From: Nocardia salmonicida NBRC 13393
Lineage (GTDB): Bacteria > Actinomycetota > Actinomycetes > Mycobacteriales > Mycobacteriaceae
Assembly: GCF_001613085.1 (NCBI RefSeq)
Contig: NZ_BDBR01000032.1
Span: 1-64,000, forward strand
Length of the DNA: 64,000 nt
Reading direction: 5' to 3'
Each line of letters starts with the position of its first letter. Within the stretch, counting starts at the first letter, position 1. Made by a program: the position numbers and the translations under genes. The notes under the pieces were generated by a model. It made no database searches. It was not told where the DNA came from and saw only the letters and a program-made list of their open reading frames with translations. Positions 52,326-60,107 of this stretch are shown piece after piece.

Positions 52326-52742
52326 TCAGCCGCGATTCTCGACCAGAACCAGCCAGTTGCCCGAGTTGTCGCGGATGATCGCCTCGGTGCCGTACGGGCG
52401 TTCGGACGGTGGCTGAATGAACTCGACCCCCTTGGCCGTGAGTTCTTCGTAGGTCTTCTGGCAGTCGGCGGTGCGCAGCCCGAGGGCGCCGTGGGTGCCG
52501 TCGGCCAGTGCCCGCCGGATCGCGTCGGCGAGGTCGTCGGTGAGCGGTGGCCCCGGCACCATCAGCGTCACCTCGAGCTCGCGATGATCGGGGTGGGCGA
52601 TGGTGACCCAGCGGAACCCGTTGTCGCCCATGCTCACATCCGCGGATTCGACGAAGCCGAGCTTGTCGATGTACCACTGCTTGGCGGCATCCTGATCGGT
52701 GACGTACACGGTGACCAGGGAAACGTTCGTGATCGGTGTCAT
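52326..52742 (-). CDS. Glyoxalase/VOC family protein
   Basis: 138 aa. VOC fold of the 'extradiol dioxygenase-like' type: TNVSLVTVYVTDQDAAKQWYIDKLGF, GFRWVTIAHPDHRELEVTLM, and AIIRDNSGNWLVLVENRG with the C-terminal metal ligand. ATG 52742 is 6 nt after a TAGCCT box that lies just before the end of the AraC gene, 9 nt from its stop, so it may have its own leaderless promoter in addition to read-through. Substrate unknown. Confidence 0.85.
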   Translation of the reverse strand: MTPITNVSLVTVYVTDQDAAKQWYIDKLGFVESADVSMGDNGFRWVTIAHPDHRELEVTLMVPGPPLTDDLADAIRRALADGTHGALGLRTADCQKTYEELTAKGVEFIQPPSERPYGTEAIIRDNSGNWLVLVENRG

Positions 52743-52748
52743 GGTTGC

Positions 52749-52754
52749 AGGCTA
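52749..52754 (-). promoter_or_regulatory. Candidate -10 (TAGCCT) for the VOC gene
   Basis: TAGCCT-N6-ATG on the minus strand, overlapping the AraC-type gene's stop codon. Confidence 0.45.
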
Positions 52755-53213
52755 TGGCCGCGCGGTGCCGTCCGGCTTCTCCGAAATTGCGGTGTCGCGG
52801 CGGACGCGGTCGGAGAGCCCGTGCATGAAGACGTAGCAGCCCGGAATGTGCGGGGCCCCGTCGGCGAATTTCGCCTGATATTCGCTCGGCGAGACCCCGA
52901 CGAGCTGACGGAACTTGGCGCTGAACGAGCCGAGGCTCGAATAGCCGACCATCATGCACACCTCGGTGACGGTCAGGTTGGTCGACCGCAACAGATCCTG
53001 CGCCCGCTCGATCCGCCGTTCGGCCAGATACACCGCCGGTGTGCGCCCGTACACAGCGGCGAACGCGCGCAGGAAGTGATACTTGGAAACACCTGCGGCG
53101 CGGGCGAGTTCGTCCAGGTCGAGCGGTTCGGCGTACTGCCGGTCGACTAGGTCGCGAGCCTTGCGCAGGTGCGGCAGCAGGGCGAGCACCGGACGACGCC
53201 CCGCCCCGCTCAC
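52752..53213 (-). CDS. AraC-family HTH transcriptional regulator
   Basis: About 153 aa from GTG 53213. Two HTH motifs of the AraC C-terminal domain: EPLDLDELARAAGVSKYHFLRAFAAVYGRTP and LTVTEVCMMVGYSSLGSFSAKFRQLVGVSPSEYQ. No separate ligand domain, only short tails. An earlier start (53288) would overlap menJ. It probably controls the downstream VOC gene, which starts 9 nt after its stop. Confidence 0.85.
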   Translation of the reverse strand: MSGAGRRPVLALLPHLRKARDLVDRQYAEPLDLDELARAAGVSKYHFLRAFAAVYGRTPAVYLAERRIERAQDLLRSTNLTVTEVCMMVGYSSLGSFSAKFRQLVGVSPSEYQAKFADGAPHIPGCYVFMHGLSDRVRRDTAISEKPDGTARP

Positions 53214-53235
53214 GACGCTCGCCCGCGCTCGGTCA

Positions 53236-54501
53236 TCAGCTGAACGGCGGGAGTTCGTCGGCGCGGAGCGAGGCTCGTCCCGCGGCACGCCAGGCGCGGG
53301 CGGTGAGGTCGAGGTCCTCGTCGGTCACCAGATTGCCCATCACACGAACCGCCGTGCGCTGCAGATACTTCGAGCGCATCACCGGCGGCCCACCGAGCGG
53401 GACCATCCTCGGCTGGGTGGCCAGACCGGCGAGCCTGCGCGCCACCGAGAAGGTGCGTCCGTAGTGGTCGCGCAGCAGCTGCGGCCACGCCTGGCTCAGA
53501 TCGGGCTCGTCGAGCAGGTCGGCGAGCATGTGCCCGCCCTCCAGGCCGTAGTCGATGCCTTCGCCGTTGAGGGGGTTCACGCAGCCGGCGGCGTCACCGA
53601 CCAGCACCCAGTTCGGGCCCGCCACGTTCGAGACCGCACCACCCATCGGCAGCAGTGCCGAGGCCACCGCGCGCAGTTCGCCCTCGAGTTCCCACTCCTC
53701 GCGGCGTAGCCGGGTGTAGTGCTCGAGCAGCGGCTTGAGCGCGACGTGCGAGGGCCGCGCCTCGGTGGCCAGCGAGCCGACGCCGATATTCACCTCGCCG
53801 TTGCCGAGCGGGAAGATCCAGCCGTAGCCGGGCACCAGTTCGTCGGCGGCGTTGCGCAGTTCCAGGTGCGAGGAAATCCACTGGTCGTCGCTACGGCCGG
53901 ACTTGATGTAGGCGCGGGCCGCCGTGCCGTAGGCGTAGCGGCGATGCCAGGTGCGGCCCAACTGCTTTCCGACGGGGGAGCGCACGCCGTCGGCCACCAC
54001 CAGCACCCGGCAGCGCACCGTGTGGGTGTTCTCGCCGATACGCACCGACACGCCGGTGACCTGTTCGCCTTCGCGCAGGACCTCGGTGACCTTCGCGCCG
54101 TCGACCATCCGCGCACCGGATTTGATCGCGGTCTCGCGCAGCTTGTCGTCGAGTTCGGTTCGTGGAACGGCACTTCCGTAGGTGGGGAACGACCCGCCCG
54201 GCCACGGCAGCAGCGATTCCTTGCCGAAACCCGCCATCCGCAGGCCGTGGTTCACCGTGTGCGCGCGCAACCATTCGCCCAGACCCAGATGCTCCAGTTC
54301 GGCGGTGGCGCGCGGCGTCAGCCCGTCGCCGCAGGTCTTGTCGCGCGGGAAAACCGCCGAATCGAGCAGCAACACATCGCGTCCGGCGCGCGCGGCCCAA
54401 GCCGCCGACGCGGAACCGGCGGGCCCTGCCCCGACCACCAGTACCTCGACGGTGGCAGGCAGGGGAGCGCGGTCGGCAGGGGTGAGATCCGGTGAACCCA
54501 T
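53236..54501 (-). CDS. menJ: Menaquinone reductase MenJ (geranylgeranyl reductase family)
   Basis: 421 aa FAD protein. The N-terminal GG motif is VLVVGAGPAGSASAAWAARAG, followed by FPRDKTCGDGLTPRA and the second FAD motif GWIFPLGNGEVNIGVG, then VLVGDAAGCVNPLNGEGIDYGLEGG. Mycobacterial MenJ saturates the second isoprene unit of menaquinone. Nocardia menaquinones carry partly saturated and often terminally cyclised side chains, so this enzyme likely makes part of that pattern (inference). It is divergent from grcC1. Confidence 0.92.
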   Translation of the reverse strand: MGSPDLTPADRAPLPATVEVLVVGAGPAGSASAAWAARAGRDVLLLDSAVFPRDKTCGDGLTPRATAELEHLGLGEWLRAHTVNHGLRMAGFGKESLLPWPGGSFPTYGSAVPRTELDDKLRETAIKSGARMVDGAKVTEVLREGEQVTGVSVRIGENTHTVRCRVLVVADGVRSPVGKQLGRTWHRRYAYGTAARAYIKSGRSDDQWISSHLELRNAADELVPGYGWIFPLGNGEVNIGVGSLATEARPSHVALKPLLEHYTRLRREEWELEGELRAVASALLPMGGAVSNVAGPNWVLVGDAAGCVNPLNGEGIDYGLEGGHMLADLLDEPDLSQAWPQLLRDHYGRTFSVARRLAGLATQPRMVPLGGPPVMRSKYLQRTAVRVMGNLVTDEDLDLTARAWRAAGRASLRADELPPFS

Positions 54502-54646
54502 GGCTCAATACTGGCACTGTCGGCCGCTGTGCGAGAGTGTCGGGTACACCGGGAATTGTCACTGTGTGACGGGGTTCATCGGCCATAGTGCCGGAACACG
54601 CTAGGTTGCTACCCGTCGGGGTCGGACGCATCGCTGGGAGAAGATA

Positions 54647-55669
54647 ATGAGCACATCGGCTGTGAGCGACGAGAGCACCGTGGTTGCCGGGGTAGATCTT
54701 GTCGATCCCGAACTCGCTGTCATCGTGCGCGACGGACTGGCCGCGGTCGAGAAACTGCTCGTCGACGAACTCTCCGACGGCGCGGAATTCCTGCAGGAAG
54801 CCGCGCTGCACCTGGCCAGGGCAGGCGGCAAGCGGTTCCGGCCGCTGTTCACCGTGCTCACCGGCCAGCTCGGCCCCAATCCCACCGATCCGGCGCTGGT
54901 CACCGCAGGCACGGTCGTGGAACTGGTGCACCTCGCGACGCTCTATCACGACGACGTCATGGACGAGGCGTCCCAGCGCCGCGGTGCGGAGAGCGTCAAC
55001 TCGCGGTGGGGCAACAGCATCGCGATCCTGGCGGGCGACTACCTGTTCGCCCACGCCTCGCGCCTGACCTCCACCCTCGGCCCCGACGCGGTGCGCATCA
55101 TCGCCGAGACCTTCGCCGAGCTGGTCACCGGCCAGATGCGGGAAACCATGGGCGCCAAGCAGACCCAGGATCCGGTCGAGCACTACCTGCGCGTGGTGTG
55201 GGAGAAGACCGGCTCGCTCATCGCCGCCGCCGGCCGCTTCGGAGGCACTTTCTCCGGTGCGGGTCTGGAACATGTCGAACGCCTGGCCCGCCTCGGCGAC
55301 GCCGTCGGCACCGCCTTCCAGATCTCCGACGACATCATCGACATCTCGTCCTCGGCCGAGCAGTCGGGCAAGACGCCGGGCACCGACCTGCGCGAAGGCG
55401 TACACACCCTGCCGGTGCTCTACGCCCTGCGCGAGATCAGCGCCGACGGCGACCGCCTGCGCACGCTGCTGGCCCGCCCGCTGGAAACCGATGCCGAGGT
55501 CGACGAGGCACTGGAACTGCTGCGCCGCTCACCCGGCATGGCGCTGGCCAAGGAAAAGCTCGCTGAATACGCCGACCTCGCCGACACCGAACTCGCGGCC
55601 TTGCCGGCAGGCCCCGCCAACGACGCCCTCACCCGGCTGGTCCGCTACACCATCGAACGCGTGGGCTGA
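54647..55669 (+). CDS. grcC1: Polyprenyl (long-chain) diphosphate synthase, GrcC1-like
   Basis: 340 aa, trans-type isoprenyl diphosphate synthase. First aspartate motif DDVMDEASQRR (Asp102, Asp103, Asp106), second DDIID (Asp228, Asp229, Asp232); GGKRFRPLFTVL precedes the first. It builds the all-trans chain used by MenA. GGGAGAAGATA precedes the ATG. The order menJ-grcC1-htpX matches Rv0561c-Rv0563. Chain length cannot be read with confidence from sequence; eight units would fit Nocardia MK-8. Confidence 0.93.
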   Translation: MSTSAVSDESTVVAGVDLVDPELAVIVRDGLAAVEKLLVDELSDGAEFLQEAALHLARAGGKRFRPLFTVLTGQLGPNPTDPALVTAGTVVELVHLATLYHDDVMDEASQRRGAESVNSRWGNSIAILAGDYLFAHASRLTSTLGPDAVRIIAETFAELVTGQMRETMGAKQTQDPVEHYLRVVWEKTGSLIAAAGRFGGTFSGAGLEHVERLARLGDAVGTAFQISDDIIDISSSAEQSGKTPGTDLREGVHTLPVLYALREISADGDRLRTLLARPLETDAEVDEALELLRRSPGMALAKEKLAEYADLADTELAALPAGPANDALTRLVRYTIERVG

Positions 55670-55730
55670 GACGGAAGGTCGAGGCGTCTTCTCCTCGGAA
55701 CTTTCGGCTCTCGATTCGCGTTGCTCATTC

Positions 55731-56597
55731 ATGCCCAATGGGATCAAAACCTTCGGTTTGATGGTTGGGATGTCGGCGCTGATCGTCGCCATCGGGGCGA
55801 TGTTCCGCAGCCCGACGATCCTCGTCATCTCGATCGTGCTGGCCGTCGGCATGAACGCCTACGCCTACTTCAACAGCGACAAGCTGGCGTTGAAGGCGAT
55901 GCACGCGCAACCGGTGAGCGAACTCGAGGCGCCGGTCATGTACCGCATCGTGCGCGAACTCGCCACGACCGCGCGCCAGCCGATGCCCCGGCTCTACATC
56001 AGCCCGACCAGCGCCCCCAACGCGTTCGCGACCGGCCGCAACCCGCGGCACGCCGCGGTCTGCTGTACCAGCGGCATTCTGCAACTGCTCGATGAACGGG
56101 AACTGCGGGCGGTGCTCGGGCACGAGCTGTCCCACGTCTACAACCGCGACATCCTGATCTCGTCGGTGGCGGGCGCGATGGCCTCGGTTATCACCGGCTT
56201 GGCGAACATGGCGTTCTTCGCGAGCTCGTTCGGCAGCAGAGACGGAAACGGCCCGAACATCGTCGGGGTGCTGCTGGTCTCGTTGCTCGGCCCGATCGCG
56301 GCGGGCCTGATCAAGATGGCGGTCTCACGATCGCGGGAATACCAGGCCGATCAGTCCGGGGCCGAACTCACCGGCGACCCACTGGCCCTGGCCTCGGCCC
56401 TGCGCAAGATCGAACGCGGCGTGCAGGCGGCCCCGCTGCCGCCGGACCCGAAGATCACCAGCGAATCGCACCTGATGATCGCCAACCCGTTCCGCGCGGG
56501 CGACCGCGTCGCCCGCTGGTACTCCACCCACCCCCCGATGGACGAACGAATCAAGCGCCTCGAAGACCTGGCCAGGGGCGATACCCATCAGCACTGA
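55731..56597 (+). CDS. htpX: Membrane zinc metalloprotease HtpX
   Basis: 288 aa. It degrades or cleaves misfolded membrane proteins at the cytoplasmic face. The zinc motif is HELSH (His131, Glu132, His135); SRSREYQADQSGA supplies the third ligand Glu. Two N-terminal helices (LMVGMSALIVAIGAMF and ILVISIVLAVGMNAYAY) and two more after the zinc site. ATG 55731 matches the mycobacterial N-terminus; the long frame upstream is shadow over grcC1. No clear ribosome site. Confidence 0.93.
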   Translation: MPNGIKTFGLMVGMSALIVAIGAMFRSPTILVISIVLAVGMNAYAYFNSDKLALKAMHAQPVSELEAPVMYRIVRELATTARQPMPRLYISPTSAPNAFATGRNPRHAAVCCTSGILQLLDERELRAVLGHELSHVYNRDILISSVAGAMASVITGLANMAFFASSFGSRDGNGPNIVGVLLVSLLGPIAAGLIKMAVSRSREYQADQSGAELTGDPLALASALRKIERGVQAAPLPPDPKITSESHLMIANPFRAGDRVARWYSTHPPMDERIKRLEDLARGDTHQH

Positions 56598-56604
56598 CCG
56601 CCAC

Positions 56605-56697
56605 GGTTCGCGGCCCGCCTCGCGGTCGAGGGCCGAGACGGAACGCCGCAGGCGCAGTATCGGTCCTCGACCGTGAGGCACACGGGGGCCGCGAACC
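56605..56697. repeat. Long imperfect inverted repeat (possible cruciform/terminator) between htpX and yajQ
   Basis: Outer arms GGTTCGCGGCCC (56605-56616) and GGGCCGCGAACC (56686-56697) are perfect complements. Inner arms at 56617-56631 and 56665-56679 pair with one mismatch. The centre partly pairs too. This fills the space between two convergent genes. Confidence 0.8.
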
Positions 56698-56716
56698 CGC
56701 GGCACCAGCCGCTGAA

Positions 56717-57208
56717 TTATCTGTAGTTGACGAACTGCAGGGCGATGCCGAAATCCTCGCCCTTGAGCAGCGAGATCACTTCCTGCAGATCATCACGCTT
56801 CTTGCTGCTTACTCGCAGCTCCTCGCCCTGGATCTGCGCCTTCACGCCCTTGGGGCCCTCGTCGCGGATCTTCTTCGAGATCTTCTTGGCCTTCTCGGTG
56901 TCGATACCCTGCACCAGCGTGCCGGTGATCTTGAACACCTTGCCCGAGGGCTGCGCCTCGCCGGCGTCGAACGCCTTGAGCGAGATATCGCGACGGATCA
57001 GCTTCTCCTTGAAGACGTCGAGCGCCGCCTGCACCCGCTCCTCGGCATTGGCGGTCAGCACAATGGCTTCCTCGCCCGACCACGCGATGGACGCATCGGT
57101 GCCTTTGAAGTCATAGCGCGAGTTCAGCTCCTTCTCCGCCTGATGCAGAGCGTTGTCGACCTCCTGGCGATCGACCTTGCTCACGACGTCGAATGACGAA
57201 TCAGCCAC
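56717..57208 (-). CDS. yajQ: YajQ-family cyclic-di-GMP/nucleotide-binding protein
   Basis: 163 aa from GTG 57208 with AGGAG 6 nt upstream. SSFDVVSKVDRQEVDNALHQAEKELNSRYDFKGTDASI at the N-terminus and the DTEKAKKISKKIRDEGPKGVKAQIQGEELRVSSKKRDDLQ segment are diagnostic of the YajQ/UPF0234 fold (two ferredoxin-like domains). Some homologues bind cyclic di-GMP or RNA; here the ligand is not shown. Matches Rv0566c. Confidence 0.93.
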   Translation of the reverse strand: MADSSFDVVSKVDRQEVDNALHQAEKELNSRYDFKGTDASIAWSGEEAIVLTANAEERVQAALDVFKEKLIRRDISLKAFDAGEAQPSGKVFKITGTLVQGIDTEKAKKISKKIRDEGPKGVKAQIQGEELRVSSKKRDDLQEVISLLKGEDFGIALQFVNYR

Positions 57209-57326
57209 ACTGCGCTCCTGTCCTGTGAAGGTCCGGCGAACTCCGGCCGGGGTTCTACCGGCCACCGAGACAGTTGTACCCGCATAGGCGGCCAACCGGT
57301 GCTCGCAGGGGGTCTGTGCAGGCGTT

Positions 57327-57356
57327 TTGATAGTCCGGGTGGGTACGTTGTAAGCT
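57327..57356 (+). promoter_or_regulatory. tRNA-Tyr promoter
   Basis: TTGATA (57327-57332), 18 nt, TAAGCT (57351-57356), about 28 nt before the tRNA. Confidence 0.6.
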
Positions 57357-57383
57357 GCTCAGCGCACCGGAAACGGCGCACAC

Positions 57384-57466
57384 GGCAGATTGCCCGAGCG
57401 GCCAATGGGAGCGGACTGTAAATCCGTCGGCTTATGCCTACGTAGGTTCGAATCCTACATCTGCCA
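57384..57466 (+). tRNA. tRNA-Tyr (GTA)
   Basis: 83 nt. Acceptor GGCAGAT/ATCTGCC, anticodon loop CTGTAAA, a long variable arm as in bacterial tRNA-Tyr, T-arm GTAGG-TTCGAAT-CCTAC. The 3' CCA is not encoded (ACCT). Confidence 0.95.
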
Positions 57467-57470
57467 CCTC

Positions 57471-57503
57471 GAACCCCGTCGATCATGAAGATCGGCGGGG
57501 TTC
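57471..57503 (+). terminator. tRNA-Tyr terminator
   Basis: 14-bp stem GAACCCCGTCGATC/GATCGGCGGGGTTC (one G-U), ATGAA loop, followed by TTT. The 203 bases to tRNA-Thr carry no gene, only possible promoter boxes (TTGGTG 57607, TAATCT 57631). Confidence 0.9.
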
Positions 57504-57606
57504 TTTGGTTCGAGGGGGTCGCCCGGCACACAACCGAGGTAGCCTCGTGAGGAACCACGTGCCAGACCGGTTTCGATGCCGTGAAAACGGGCCTTGAGCT
57601 GCCGAT

Positions 57607-57636
57607 TTGGTGGTGTCGGGTGCGAGTGTGTAATCT
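57607..57636 (+). promoter_or_regulatory. Possible promoter for tRNA-Thr/tRNA-Met/rpmG
   Basis: TTGGTG, 18-nt spacer, TAATCT, about 70 nt before tRNA-Thr. Confidence 0.35.
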
Positions 57637-57706
57637 CGTTCAGGACGCCGGAGCACGGGGTCACGCTGATCGGCTTGCCGATACAGACTCTGTGCCACGT
57701 TGTCAT

Positions 57707-57779
57707 GCCCCCTTAGCTCAGTCGGTAGAGCGTTTCCATGGTAAGGAAAAGGTCAACGGTTCGATTCCGTTAGGGGGCT
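57707..57779 (+). tRNA. tRNA-Thr (GGT)
   Basis: 73 nt. Acceptor GCCCCCT/AGGGGGC, anticodon stem TTTCC/GGAAA with loop ATGGTAA, T-arm AACGG-TTCGATT-CCGTT. CCA not encoded. Same order (thr, met, rpmG) as in M. tuberculosis. Confidence 0.95.
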
Positions 57780-57838
57780 CGCCGGATTGCCGGTGGTGAG
57801 CGGCTAACCGCGGCATCATCGGGATATTAGTCCGCCGT

Positions 57839-57914
57839 GGCGGTGTAGCTCAGTTGGTAGAGCAAACGACTCATAATCGTTGTGTCGCCGGTTCAAGTCC
57901 GGCCATCGCTACCA
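57839..57914 (+). tRNA. tRNA-Met (CAT, elongator type)
   Basis: 76 nt including an encoded CCA. Acceptor GGCGGTG/CATCGCT with two G-U pairs, anticodon loop CTCATAA, T-arm GCCGG-TTCAAGT-CCGGC. A paired first position, rather than the initiator mismatch, points to elongator Met. Confidence 0.92.
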
Positions 57915-57950
57915 ATTTCAACTCAGCCCAGACCGGAAAGAAGGCAAATC

Positions 57951-58121
57951 GTGGCCGCGAAGTCCACCGATGTCCGGCCAAAGATCACCTTGGCCTGCGA
58001 CGAGTGCAAGCACCGCAACTACATCACCAAGAAGAACCGGCGTAACGACCCGGATCGCCTCGAGCTCAAGAAGTTCTGCCCGAACTGCGGAACCCACCGG
58101 GCGCACCGCGAGTCGCGCTAG
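57951..58121 (+). CDS. rpmG: Large ribosomal subunit protein bL33 (zinc-binding form)
   Basis: 56 aa from GTG 57951, 36 nt after tRNA-Met, with AAAGAAGG upstream. Two Cys pairs, CDEC and CPNC, make this the C+ (zinc-ribbon) paralogue. KHRNYITKKNRRNDPDRLELKKFCP is typical of bL33. Co-transcription with the tRNAs is likely. A strong terminator follows. Confidence 0.95.
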   Translation: MAAKSTDVRPKITLACDECKHRNYITKKNRRNDPDRLELKKFCPNCGTHRAHRESR

Positions 58122-58140
58122 TTTTCAACAGCATCTGCCG

Positions 58141-58164
58141 AAGGCCGGACGAGAGTCCGGCCTT
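58141..58164 (+). terminator. Terminator after rpmG
   Basis: Perfect 10-bp stem AAGGCCGGAC/GTCCGGCCTT with a GAGA tetraloop, then TGTGCTTTT. Confidence 0.92.
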
Positions 58165-58182
58165 TGTGCTTTTCCCGGTAAG

Positions 58183-58210
58183 TTCATGCGAAGTTCGGGG
58201 CCGATACACT
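58183..58210 (+). promoter_or_regulatory. Candidate hadAB promoter
   Basis: TTCATG (58183-58188), 16 nt, TACACT (58205-58210); TSS would be about 60 nt upstream of the chosen start. Confidence 0.4.
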
Positions 58211-58278
58211 ACTCGGACAGGTCACGTTTTGCACCGGTCGACTTCGGTGCTGTCTTACAGGTGAGTAAGGTCCACGTT

Positions 58279-59355
58279 GTGACAGTGAACACCGGAACTC
58301 ACGAAGCGGTCCCTGCCGCAGCCGCCGAATTCGATCCCGCCGCCCACGCGGCGTCGATGGTCGGCCACCACTATCGCGTCGACGACTACTACGAGGTCGG
58401 CCGCGAGAAGGTGCGCGAATACGCCCGTGCGGTGCAGGACTACCACCCGGTGCACTGGGAAGAGGACATCGCGCGCGAGTACGGCCACCAGGGCCTGGTC
58501 GCCCCGCTCACCTTCATCTCGCTGGTCGGCATCCTCGCCCAGCGCAAACTGTTCGAACAGATCGTGACCGGGTACGACCTGAGTCAGATCATGCAGACCG
58601 ACCAGATCCTGGAGTTTCACCGCCCGATCAGGGTCGGCGACCAGTTGACCTGCGATGTGTATCTGCATTCTTTCCGCCAGGCTTTCGGCGGCGACATCAT
58701 CGTGACCAAGAACATCGTCACCGCCCAGGACGACGAGTTGGTGCTCACCACCTACACCACCCTGATCGGCCGCAGCGGTGGTGACATCGACCCACGGATG
58801 TCGGACGCGGTGCGCAATGTGCTCATGCACGGCCTCGGCGAGGAGGAGCCCACCCACCACGCACCGTCCGAGCTTTCCGTCGGCAGCGCCGTCGACCCGG
58901 TCACCAAGCAGCCGGAGCCGACGGTCAGCGTGCACGCCCTGTCCTTCGACAGCGTGTCGGTCGGCGACGAACTGCCCGCGCGCGTGGCGCGACTCACCCG
59001 TGGCGACCTCGTCAACTACGCGGGCGTGTCCGGCGACGCCAACCCGATCCACTGGAGCGACGAGGTCGTGAAGCTGGTCGGCCTGGACAATGTGGTCGCG
59101 CACGGCATGCTCACGATGGGCCTCGGCGGCGGTTTCGTCACCTCGTGGCTGGGCGATCCCGGTGCGGTGAAGGAATACAACGTCCGCTTCACCAGCCCGG
59201 TCTATGTCGGTTCCGACGTCCCGGCCGAGGTCGAATACACCGGCAAGGTGAAATCGGTCGACCCGCAGACCCGCACCGCCGTGGTCGCCATCACGGCGAA
59301 ATCGGCGGGCAAAAAGATCTTCGGTCGCGCCACGGCAACCGTTCAGCTGTCCTGA
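58279..59355 (+). CDS. hadAB: Fused (3R)-hydroxyacyl-ACP dehydratase HadA/HadB
   Basis: 358 aa from GTG 58279 (AAGG 8 nt upstream; GTG 58261 and 58285 also in frame). In FAS-II elongation of mycolic acids it dehydrates 3-hydroxyacyl-ACP. Residues about 10-170 are HadA-like: DYHPVHWEEDIAREYGHQGLVAPLTF lacks the catalytic Asp-x4-His. Residues about 205-358 are HadB-like with YAGVSGDANPIHWSDEVV, the hydratase-2 motif with catalytic Asp and His, then AHGMLTMGLGGGF. Mycobacteria use two or three separate genes; no hadC follows here. Confidence 0.9.
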   Translation: MTVNTGTHEAVPAAAAEFDPAAHAASMVGHHYRVDDYYEVGREKVREYARAVQDYHPVHWEEDIAREYGHQGLVAPLTFISLVGILAQRKLFEQIVTGYDLSQIMQTDQILEFHRPIRVGDQLTCDVYLHSFRQAFGGDIIVTKNIVTAQDDELVLTTYTTLIGRSGGDIDPRMSDAVRNVLMHGLGEEEPTHHAPSELSVGSAVDPVTKQPEPTVSVHALSFDSVSVGDELPARVARLTRGDLVNYAGVSGDANPIHWSDEVVKLVGLDNVVAHGMLTMGLGGGFVTSWLGDPGAVKEYNVRFTSPVYVGSDVPAEVEYTGKVKSVDPQTRTAVVAITAKSAGKKIFGRATATVQLS

Positions 59356-59399
59356 CCTGGTCGAGTGTCCCGGATTGGCGATAACCGCGCGCGGTGACG

Positions 59400-59405
59400 T
59401 ATAGT
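59400..59405 (+). promoter_or_regulatory. -10 box TATAGT upstream of trpT-secE
   Basis: A near-consensus -10; the best -35 is TTGGCG (59375-59380) at a long 19-nt spacing. The 145-nt leader to tRNA-Trp has self-complementary segments. Confidence 0.45.
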
Positions 59406-59446
59406 CGGGTCTCTGGGGTCATGAGGTGCTGCGCGCTGATCTTCCC

Positions 59447-59462
59447 GAGGGGTTAACCCCTC
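59447..59462 (+). repeat. 16-bp perfect palindrome in the trpT-secE leader
   Basis: GAGGGGTTAACCCCTC. Part of its right arm (59459-59465) can instead pair with CATGAGG at 59420-59426, so two alternative RNA folds exist. Confidence 0.6.
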
Positions 59463-59549
59463 ATGGAAGCGGCGCGCGTGTTGTGTGACACTGGAGACAA
59501 CCGAATATCGAATGTGGTTGGGCACTACAGCTCAGGCTGGTCCAACCGA

Positions 59550-59622
<73 letters not shown>

Positions 59623-59653
59623 CCCTGAATGCCAGCGACGAGAGAGGATCGAC

Positions 59654-60022
59654 GTGAGCGACGAGCGGGATACTCGCGAAGACGGCGAGGACACCGCCGC
59701 TGCCACTCGACCGAGTGGCAAGCGGTCTGCTCGTCGTGTGCGCGCGTCGGATGCTCCGGCAGACAACGGCTCGGTGGCCACGCTCGATCGGCCGTCGGCA
59801 TCGCGGAAGGCAGACAAGTCTGCCGGCACGGGCAACCCGTTCAAGCGGCTGCTCAAGTTCCTGCGAGAGGTCATCGCGGAACTGCGCAAGGTGATCTGGC
59901 CCAACCGGAAGCAGATGGTCACCTATACGACCGTCGTTCTGGTGTTCGTGGTCTTCATGGTCGCGTTCATCGCCGGGATCGACGTAGCGTTCGTCAAGGG
60001 TGTCGACTGGCTGTTCGGCTGA
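59654..60022 (+). CDS. secE: Preprotein translocase subunit SecE
   Basis: 122 aa from GTG 59654 with GAGAGGA upstream. A charged N-terminal region of about 60 residues precedes the SecE core: FLREVIAELRKVIWPNRKQM then one membrane helix (TTVVLVFVVFMVAFIAGIDVAF). Actinobacterial SecE proteins have one helix, unlike E. coli. It stabilises SecY. Upstream of nusG as usual. Confidence 0.94.
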   Translation: MSDERDTREDGEDTAAATRPSGKRSARRVRASDAPADNGSVATLDRPSASRKADKSAGTGNPFKRLLKFLREVIAELRKVIWPNRKQMVTYTTVVLVFVVFMVAFIAGIDVAFVKGVDWLFG

Positions 60023-60107
60023 TCGCCGACACCCACGCCGGTAGCCGATCGCGGGCCGGAACGGCGGAGTGTGCCTCCGCGCGCCCGACCCGGCCCAGAG
60101 GATGTAC

